A stretch of 64,000 nt of DNA from Lachnospiraceae bacterium A2. Lineage in GTDB: Bacteria > Bacillota > Clostridia > Lachnospirales > Lachnospiraceae. Each line of letters starts with the position of its first letter. The stretch's first letter is position 1. The notes beneath the pieces were generated by a model. The model did no database searches. It saw nothing but the letters and a program-made list of their open reading frames with translations, and was not told the origin of the DNA. A program made the translations under genes and the position numbers. The stretch lies in NCBI GenBank assembly GCA_000403315.2, contig KE159636.1, positions 1,145,358 to 1,209,357 on the forward strand, written 5' to 3'. Positions 58,300-64,000 of the stretch are shown here, in pieces.

Positions 58300-58866
58300 A
58301 TGTCAAACACAGCCAATAATCCAACGAAAGTGATCACGGAACCGAACACCCGGTGGAGCTATGCAAATGTGTGGACCCCAAAGGCAATTAACGGAGGTGA
58401 GCCAAAATACTCTGTATCGCTCATCATCCCGAAATCTGACAAAAAGACCATTGCAAAAATCGAGGCTGCGATTGAAGCGGCCTACCATGAGGGCGAGGCG
58501 AAGCTGAAGGGGAATGGCAGGAGCGTCCCTGCGCTTTCCGTGCTGAAGACCCCGCTGCGTGACGGGGATACGGAGCGCCCGGATGATGAGGCTTATGCGG
58601 ATTCTTATTTCGTCAATGCCAACAGCACCACGGCTCCCGGCATCGTGGATGCGGACCGCCAGCCGATTATTGATACGTCCGAGGTGTACAGCGGTGTATA
58701 CGGCAGGGCGAGCATCAATTTCTATGCGTTCAATTCCAACGGGAATAAGGGTATCGCCTGCGGGCTGAACAATTTACAGAAGATCCGTGACGGGGAGCCT
58801 TTGGGCGGGAAGTCCCGTGCGGAGGATGACTTTGCGGATGCGGACGAGGAAGATTTCCTGTCATAA
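58300..58866 (+). CDS. DUF2815 protein, probable single-strand DNA-binding protein
   Basis: 188 residues: WSYANVWTPKAINGGEPKYS, VSLIIPKSDKKTIAKIEAAI, GVYGRASINFYAFNSNGNKG, IACGLNNLQKIRDGEPLGGK, and an acidic tail (ADEEDFLS) as in phage SSBs. The family replaces SSB in the phage block between DUF2800 and polymerase. AGGAGGAAAATC precedes the ATG. Confidence 0.88.
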   Translation: MSNTANNPTKVITEPNTRWSYANVWTPKAINGGEPKYSVSLIIPKSDKKTIAKIEAAIEAAYHEGEAKLKGNGRSVPALSVLKTPLRDGDTERPDDEAYADSYFVNANSTTAPGIVDADRQPIIDTSEVYSGVYGRASINFYAFNSNGNKGIACGLNNLQKIRDGEPLGGKSRAEDDFADADEEDFLS

Positions 58867-58952
58867 CCAGAGAAACAGAAACTCAGCTGCCGGGTGGCGG
58901 GGAGAGGGCGTCTGTCTTTTCCCTGCCGCCCTTAAGGCGGTGAAAGGAGCTG

Positions 58953-60887
58953 GTGGAATTGAATTCTATAGAAATTGACATTGAAACGTACAGCGATGTG
59001 GATTTATCCAAATGCGGCGTTTACAAATATTCTTCCTCGCCGAATTTTGAGATTCTGTTATTTGGGTTCAGCGTGGACGGCGGTGAAGTGGAGGTGGTCG
59101 ATGTTGCCTGCGGGGAGGAAATCCCTGCGGATATCCTGGCTGCACTCTCAGATGAGTCTGTCATCAAATGGGCGTTCAATGCCATGTTCGAGAGGGTGTG
59201 CTTATCAAATTACCTTGGGGAATGGCTGGAGCCGGAGTCCTGGAAATGCTCCATGGTCTGGTCGGCCACGCTTGGCCTCCCGCTGTCTTTGGAAAATGTG
59301 GGCGCAGTGCTTGGGCTGGAAAAGCAGAAGCTGTCAGAGGGAAAGGACCTGATCCGGTATTTCTGCGTCCCGTGCAAGCCGACCAAGACGAATGGCGGCA
59401 GGACGCGGAATCTGCCGGAACATGACAGGGAGAAATGGGAGCGGTTTAAGGAATACAACTTTCGTGATGTGGAGGCGGAGATGCAGATACAGCAGAGGCT
59501 TGCCAAGTTCCCGGTTCTGGATTTTGTGTGGGAGGAATACTGGCAGGACCAGGAGATCAACGACCGGGGCATCGGGGTGGATATGGAGATGGTCGCACGG
59601 GCAATCGCCATGGACGGACGCTCCAAGTCGGAACTGTCAACCGCCATGCAGGAACTGACGGAACTGGAGAACCCAAATTCCGTGCAGCAGATGAAGCAGT
59701 GGCTTTCGGAGAACGGGATGGAGACGGATTCCCTTGATAAAAAGGCGGTGGCGGAACTGTTAAAGACTGCGCCGGAGCCTTTGGGGGAGGCGCTTGCCCT
59801 GCGGCAGCAGCTTGCCAAGTCCTCCGTGAAGAAATACCAGGCAATGGAGAATGCGGTGTGCGCGGACAGCCGTGCGCACGGGATGTTCCAGTTTTACGGA
59901 GCCAATAGAACCGGCCGGTATAGCGGCCGCATTATACAGTTGCAGAATCTGCCCCAGAACCATATCCCGGACTTGGCGCAGGCACGGGAACTTGTGAAAG
60001 CCGGGGATTTCGATGCCCTTGCCATACTCTATGAGGATATCCCGGATACGCTATCGCAGCTCATCCGCACGGCTTTCGTGCCGCAGGACGGAAGGAAGTT
60101 CATTGTGGCGGACTTTTCCGCTATCGAGGCGAGGGTGATTGCCTGGATTGCCGGGGAGCGGTGGCGTCTTAGGGTGTTCGAGGGAGGCGGTGACATTTAC
60201 TGTGCCTCGGCAAGCCAGATGTTCCATGTGCCTGTTGAGAAACATGGCGTAAACGGGCATCTGCGGCAGAAAGGAAAGATAGCGGAACTGGCCCTCGGCT
60301 ATGGCGGATCAGTCGGGGCATTGAAATCCATGGGCGCATTGGAGATGGGGCTTGCGGAGGAAGAGCTGCAGCCGCTTGTGTCGGCATGGCGGGATTCCAA
60401 CCCAAGCATTACGGAATTCTGGTGGGCAGTAGACCGTGCCGTGAAGGAATGCATCAAAAAGAGAGTGCCAACGGAGACACACGGCATCCGCTTTGATTAC
60501 CAGAGCGGGATGCTGTTCATCACGCTTTTTTCCGGACGGCGGCTTGCGTATGTGAAGCCGAGGATTGGCAAGAACCGGTTTGGCGGGGAGTCCGTCACTT
60601 ACATGGGAGTGGGCGGCACGAAGAAATGGGAGCGGCTGGAAAGCTATGGCCCCAAGTTTGTGGAGAACATTGTGCAGGCGGTCAGCCGGGATATTCTCTG
60701 CTATGCCATGCGGACTTTACGGAACTGTGCAATCGTGGCTACGGTGCATGATGAGATCATAATTGAAGCGGACAGGAGTATGTCCCTTCCTGCCGTATGT
60801 GAACAGATGGGAAGGACGCCGCCCTGGGCGAAAGGGCTGCTGCTCCGGGCGGATGGCTACGAATGCGATTTTTACCAGAAGGATTAG
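58953..60887 (+). CDS. Phage family A DNA polymerase
   Basis: 644 residues. N-terminal 3'-5' exonuclease: IEIDIETYSDVDL (Asp-x-Glu, about 7-11) and WAFNAMFERVCLSN. Polymerase domain: motif A VADFSAIEARVIAWIAGE, motif B KGKIAELALGYGGSVGALKS, motif C VATVHDEIIIEA. No 5' nuclease domain. GTG start at 58953 with AAAGGAG upstream. It replicates the prophage genome with the VirE-type protein downstream. Confidence 0.95.
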   Translation: MELNSIEIDIETYSDVDLSKCGVYKYSSSPNFEILLFGFSVDGGEVEVVDVACGEEIPADILAALSDESVIKWAFNAMFERVCLSNYLGEWLEPESWKCSMVWSATLGLPLSLENVGAVLGLEKQKLSEGKDLIRYFCVPCKPTKTNGGRTRNLPEHDREKWERFKEYNFRDVEAEMQIQQRLAKFPVLDFVWEEYWQDQEINDRGIGVDMEMVARAIAMDGRSKSELSTAMQELTELENPNSVQQMKQWLSENGMETDSLDKKAVAELLKTAPEPLGEALALRQQLAKSSVKKYQAMENAVCADSRAHGMFQFYGANRTGRYSGRIIQLQNLPQNHIPDLAQARELVKAGDFDALAILYEDIPDTLSQLIRTAFVPQDGRKFIVADFSAIEARVIAWIAGERWRLRVFEGGGDIYCASASQMFHVPVEKHGVNGHLRQKGKIAELALGYGGSVGALKSMGALEMGLAEEELQPLVSAWRDSNPSITEFWWAVDRAVKECIKKRVPTETHGIRFDYQSGMLFITLFSGRRLAYVKPRIGKNRFGGESVTYMGVGGTKKWERLESYGPKFVENIVQAVSRDILCYAMRTLRNCAIVATVHDEIIIEADRSMSLPAVCEQMGRTPPWAKGLLLRADGYECDFYQKD

Positions 60888-60898
60888 GCAGGGGGTGC

Positions 60899-61234
60899 AT
60901 GATGGAACGGCTGCGGATTGAATACGGGACGGGATATATGGAGCTGAACGTGGAGGCGTTCTTCCCCTGCAAGATGCCGGCGGCAAGAAAAGCCGCGAGG
61001 CTCATCAATTTATACTGCTCTGATGAAACGAGGGCGGAGCTGCTTTCGGAGCTGCGGGAAATGGCAGACGGGTATGCGGCACTATGCAAAATGTACAAAG
61101 AAATAGAGGAGGCGCTTCCTGCGGATACCCCGAAGCGGAGGCACTGGAGGGCGCAGTTCAACAAAACGGAAGTCCTCCGTAAAAGGATGGCGGGGAATAT
61201 CAGATTGATTTCAGGAGGGAAAAAAGATGACTGA
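60899..61234 (+). CDS. Small prophage protein, unrecognised
   Basis: 111 residues: RLRIEYGTGYMELNVEAFFP, LINLYCSDETRAELLSELRE, MYKEIEEALPADTPKRRHWR. Helical, charged. Its start at 60899 (MMERLRIEYG) has CAGGGGGTG before it; an upstream Met at 60863 lies in the polymerase gene. Overlaps the next gene by 8 bases. Function unknown. Confidence 0.7.
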   Translation: MMERLRIEYGTGYMELNVEAFFPCKMPAARKAARLINLYCSDETRAELLSELREMADGYAALCKMYKEIEEALPADTPKRRHWRAQFNKTEVLRKRMAGNIRLISGGKKDD

Positions 61235-61415
61235 TGTGATGCCGGAATGCAGGACACACGGCGACTGTTTCGCAAACAGGGGCGGCGTCTGCACCTGCCT
61301 AAAGGACAATGACTTTAACGGGAGGGACTGCCCGTTTTACAAGCCTGCGGACACAGTCCGGGAAGGCCGGCGCAGGCAGAATGGAGGTATGGTTGATGGG
61401 AATCAGCAGATATAA
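61227..61415 (+). CDS. Small cysteine-rich prophage protein
   Basis: 62 residues with six cysteines: CRTHGDCFANRGGVCTCLKD, NDFNGRDCPFYKP. The pattern suggests metal binding. The last ~20 residues after RRRQNGG overlap the next gene's start and ribosome binding site. AGGAGGGAAAAAAG precedes the ATG. Confidence 0.65.
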   Translation: MTDVMPECRTHGDCFANRGGVCTCLKDNDFNGRDCPFYKPADTVREGRRRQNGGMVDGNQQI

Positions 61416-61824
61416 CAGCGAGGGATACAGCGACCCGACGAGCCATGCGGCGTTATCGGGAATCCAGAAGGAGGAAAAGGCGGCGAAGCGGGCATACCGG
61501 CCGCTTGTCTATATATGCTCCCCGTTTGCCGGGGATACGGAAAGCAACACGCAGAAAGCAAGAAGGTACAGCAGGTTTGCGGTGAAGAACGGCGCGATCC
61601 CGTTCGCCCCGCACCTGCTCTTTCCGCAGTTTTTGGATGACGGGAAGCCTGCGGAGCGGGCAATCGGTATGTTCGCAGGGCTGGTGCTTTTGGGGAAGTG
61701 TGAGCAGTTGTGGGTGTTCGGCGGCACCATATCCACGGGGATGGCGGCGGAGATTGAGAAAGCGGAAAAGCGGGGTATGCCAATCCGCTATTTCACAGAA
61801 AACTGTGAGGAGGTTGGAGGCTGA
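61396..61824 (+). CDS. DUF4406/DUF7768-like protein
   Basis: 142 residues: a short head, then YRPLVYICSPFAGDTESNTQ, KARRYSRFAVKNGAIPFAPH, LLGKCEQLWVFGGTISTGMA and AEIEKAEKRGMPIRYF. This is the nucleoside 2-deoxyribosyltransferase-like fold of the phage DUF4406 group (function unproven). Start at 61396 with GGAGGTAT 8 bases upstream. Stop overlaps the next start. Confidence 0.8.
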   Translation: MGISRYNSEGYSDPTSHAALSGIQKEEKAAKRAYRPLVYICSPFAGDTESNTQKARRYSRFAVKNGAIPFAPHLLFPQFLDDGKPAERAIGMFAGLVLLGKCEQLWVFGGTISTGMAAEIEKAEKRGMPIRYFTENCEEVGG

Positions 61825-62465
61825 TGGGGGAAATGAAAGCTATACAGACAGAATACAAGGGGTATTTATTCCGGTCCCGGCTGGAGGCAAGGTGGGCGGT
61901 GTTCTTTGATGCCTGCGGTGTGGATTGGGAATATGAGCCGGAAGGGTATGACCTTGGGAACGGGATTCATTACCTGCCGGATTTCCTGCTCAAAAGGGTG
62001 CAGCTTGGCGGCTATGGCTCCGGCAGTGAGTTTTCGGAAATACGCAGCCTTTATGTTGAAGTGAAGGGGCAGATGACGCAGGCAGATTCTGAAAAGATAC
62101 TGGCATTCTATAAAGCCGGGCTTGCGGATGGGCTGCCTGCCATATCGGATACGCCTGTTTTAGTTTTGGGGGACATTCCGCCAGGGACAACGCTGGACAG
62201 GATGCGGTCATGGGTAGATGCGGAAAGCGGCAGGCCGTTTCCGTGGGAAGCGCGGGCGTTCCATTTCGGCACGGTTGACGGTATGGACTGCACGGCTTTC
62301 CCCTGCGTCAACCGTGAGGGATATCTGGAGCTGTTCGGACAGGCGGAAGAATACAACCGGCGTTTCATAGACCGCAGGGCAACGGAGCGGGCATACCGCC
62401 TTGCAAGGCAGGCGCGGTTTGAACATGGGGAAACGCCAAAAGTAAGGAGGGCGCGCTATGCGTGA
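61824..62465 (+). CDS. Phage PD-(D/E)XK-type protein
   Basis: 213 residues. YKGYLFRSRLEARWAVFFDA (Glu in the first helix), WEYEPEGYDLGNGIHYLPDF (Asp of the second motif) and SLYVEVKGQMTQADSEKILA (Glu-x-Lys) make a convincing nuclease core; the C-terminal ~100 residues have a domain seen only in phage relatives. GAGGAGGTTGGAGG precedes the ATG. Overlaps the VirE-type gene by 8 bases. Confidence 0.82.
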   Translation: MGEMKAIQTEYKGYLFRSRLEARWAVFFDACGVDWEYEPEGYDLGNGIHYLPDFLLKRVQLGGYGSGSEFSEIRSLYVEVKGQMTQADSEKILAFYKAGLADGLPAISDTPVLVLGDIPPGTTLDRMRSWVDAESGRPFPWEARAFHFGTVDGMDCTAFPCVNREGYLELFGQAEEYNRRFIDRRATERAYRLARQARFEHGETPKVRRARYA

Positions 62466-64000
62466 GTTGAGTATTGCATATGGGAACAGCCGCAGCGCAA
62501 AGCAGTGGTCAAACAAGACCATACGGTTTGGAGAACTTAAGGAACGCTTGAAAGTGACAATCCGCACATCGGAATCAGCAGAGGAATACGCCCGTTTCCC
62601 GAAATCGAAAAAGGATACGGCAAAAGACCATGGCGGCTTTGTTGCAGGAGTGTTAAAGGGCGGCAGGCGGAAGATCGACACGGTGGAGTCCCGTTCCATG
62701 GTGGCGCTGGACGGCGACCGCATCGACCCGGAGTTCCTGACGGGTTATGAAAAGGCCGTGCCGTATGCCTCCGTGCTTTACAGCACCCACAGCCATACGG
62801 CGGAAGAACCGAGGGTGCGCCTTGTGTTCCCACTGGCAAGGGACGTGTCCCCAGAAGAATATGTGGCGGTGGCGAGGTATCTTGCGCAGGGGCTTGGCAT
62901 GGATTATTTTGACGAATGCTCCTACCAGCCTAACCAGCTCATGTACTGGCCGAGTACGCCTTCCAACGGTGAGTTCGTCTATAAGGAGGCGGGCGGCGCA
63001 TGGCTTGACCCGGATGACGTCCTGTCGGCGCATCCGGAATGGCTTGACCCGACAAGGCTGCCCACATCCTCAAGGGAGAGCCGGGCAAATTCCATCAGCA
63101 TACAGAAGGTGCAGGACCCGCTTGAAAAAGAGGGCGTGGTGGGACTGTTCAACCGGGTGTTCTTCCCTATAAATCTTGCCATGGACGCTTTCCTGCAGGA
63201 TGTATATGAGCCTACGGACAAGGAAGACCGCTACCACCTGACCGAGTCCAGCAGCATGGCGGGCGTGGAAATCAAGGAGGGCGGGAAATTCGCCTACAGC
63301 CACCATGCAAAAGACCCTGCCTATCTGAAACTCTGCAATGCCTTTGATCTTGTACGCATCCACAAATTCGGCGGGCTTGACGATAAGGCGTCCTTCAAGG
63401 CAATGTGCGATTTTGCGCTGACGATTGACAGCGTGAAGGTAGAGGCCCTGGAGGAGCGGCGCAGGCAGGCCGGAGAGGAATTCGCAGACGGGGAGGACTG
63501 GAGGAAAAGCCTGGAGCTTGACCGGAAAGGCGGCATAAAAGACACGCTGGATAATATTGTCCTGATCATCCGGAACGATGAGGAGCTTAAGGGCATTGCC
63601 TTCAACTGCCACCGGGACGGGATCGACGCAAGGGAGGGGCTGCCGTGGGAGCAGATTAAGGGCGGCTGGAGCGATTCGGATGCGGCGGCACTCAAGGTGT
63701 ATCTCTCCAGGAACTACGGCATCTATTCCCCGACCAAGACGAAGGACGCCGTGGTAGCGGTGGCGGCGGAGCGGGCATACCACCCCGTCCGGGACTATCT
63801 GGAAAGCCTGCCGGAATGGGACGGCATCCCCCGCGTGGATACGCTGCTGGTCGATTATTTCGGCGCCGCGGATAACAGCTACACAAGGGCGGTCAGCCGC
63901 AAGTCAATGGCGGCGGCCATCGCAAGGGTTTACCGCCCTGGGACGAAGTTTGACAGCGTCCCGATCCTGAACGGCCCGCAGGGCATCGGGAAGTCCACCT
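62458..64000 (+). CDS. VirE-type phage primase/helicase, cut by window end
   Basis: 514 codons visible, no stop. An N-terminal primase-polymerase-like part (SRSMVALDGDRIDPEFL, VLYSTHSHTAEEPRVRLVFP, ECSYQPNQLMYWPS) is followed by a linker and the start of the virulence-associated E (SF3 helicase-like) domain: ERAYHPVRDYLESLPEWDGI, FGAADNSYTRAVSRKSMAAA and Walker A LNGPQGIGKST at the window edge. It would unwind and prime phage DNA. ATG at 62458 after AAGGAGGGCGCGC. It has no stop within the window. Confidence 0.92.
   Translation, partial: MRELSIAYGNSRSAKQWSNKTIRFGELKERLKVTIRTSESAEEYARFPKSKKDTAKDHGGFVAGVLKGGRRKIDTVESRSMVALDGDRIDPEFLTGYEKAVPYASVLYSTHSHTAEEPRVRLVFPLARDVSPEEYVAVARYLAQGLGMDYFDECSYQPNQLMYWPSTPSNGEFVYKEAGGAWLDPDDVLSAHPEWLDPTRLPTSSRESRANSISIQKVQDPLEKEGVVGLFNRVFFPINLAMDAFLQDVYEPTDKEDRYHLTESSSMAGVEIKEGGKFAYSHHAKDPAYLKLCNAFDLVRIHKFGGLDDKASFKAMCDFALTIDSVKVEALEERRRQAGEEFADGEDWRKSLELDRKGGIKDTLDNIVLIIRNDEELKGIAFNCHRDGIDAREGLPWEQIKGGWSDSDAAALKVYLSRNYGIYSPTKTKDAVVAVAAERAYHPVRDYLESLPEWDGIPRVDTLLVDYFGAADNSYTRAVSRKSMAAAIARVYRPGTKFDSVPILNGPQGIGKST

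Overview
The window reads as chromosomal accessory DNA of a gut Firmicute, most probably a Lachnospiraceae / Clostridium cluster XIVa member. The evidence is strong AGGAGG ribosome binding sites, Clostridia-type ICE genes (Tn916-type excisionase and integrase, KTR cysteine-rich protein, LPD28), BlaI/M56 pairs, a DUF6033/DUF3879-type locus and a Lachnospiraceae-style prophage replication module. No rRNA, tRNA or CRISPR array was seen. The segment is a mosaic of intact operons separated by gene debris.

Layout. 0-6.5 kb: small cargo genes of immunity or DUF type (SUKH-like, DUF3781, DUF2200, DUF1801, MORN, DUF6985-like, KilA-N) mixed with a 3'-truncated group II intron, a broken Nudix gene and a fragment duplicating part of the 26 kb operon. 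6.5-13.6 kb: DUF6061, an LPD28 remnant, then a complete peptide-sensing module: histidine kinase and response regulator, divergent from a lipoprotein, two FtsX-type permeases and an ATPase, with clear 11-bp regulator repeats between them. 13.6-18.1 kb: integrase debris, an ART-like protein, GNAT proteins, an XRE-TPR regulator, and IS3, ABC and Rpn fragments. 18.1-25.9 kb: a sugar region in which GH42 and GH32 genes are both cut at one breakpoint, followed by a sucrose-type PTS EIIBCA, dead HPr genes, a HAD phosphatase and a PRD regulator. 26-37 kb: a degraded Tn916-like element carrying a TetR/flavoprotein/FMN-binding operon, a decayed second copy of the peptide ABC system, an ABC-F ribosome-protection gene behind a long attenuator-like leader, sigma and MazF remnants, excisionase, and an integrase gene broken by an ISAs1 and an IS5 element.

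37.2-40.9 kb is the most interesting part: an AT-rich four-gene operon of unrecognised proteins (nuclease-like protein, coiled-coil membrane protein, two tandem paralogues with an ART-like Tyr-His motif). It has its own promoter and terminator and lies between copies of a TTTTTAACGATAG motif. It is the best candidate for an undescribed toxin or defence system.

41.4-54.9 kb: two BlaI/M56 signalling pairs, an HxlR/nitroreductase pair, HxlR with dihydroorotate dehydrogenase and a radical SAM protein, and a locus of DUF6033/DUF3879-like proteins split by an IS110 element with a candidate bridge-RNA region. 55-64 kb: GC-rich prophage genes, including small zinc ribbons, a sigma-like factor, a Cas4-like DUF2800 nuclease, DUF2815, a family A DNA polymerase, a PD-(D/E)XK protein and a VirE-type primase/helicase cut by the window end.

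Family names are recalled from sequence features, not from searches.
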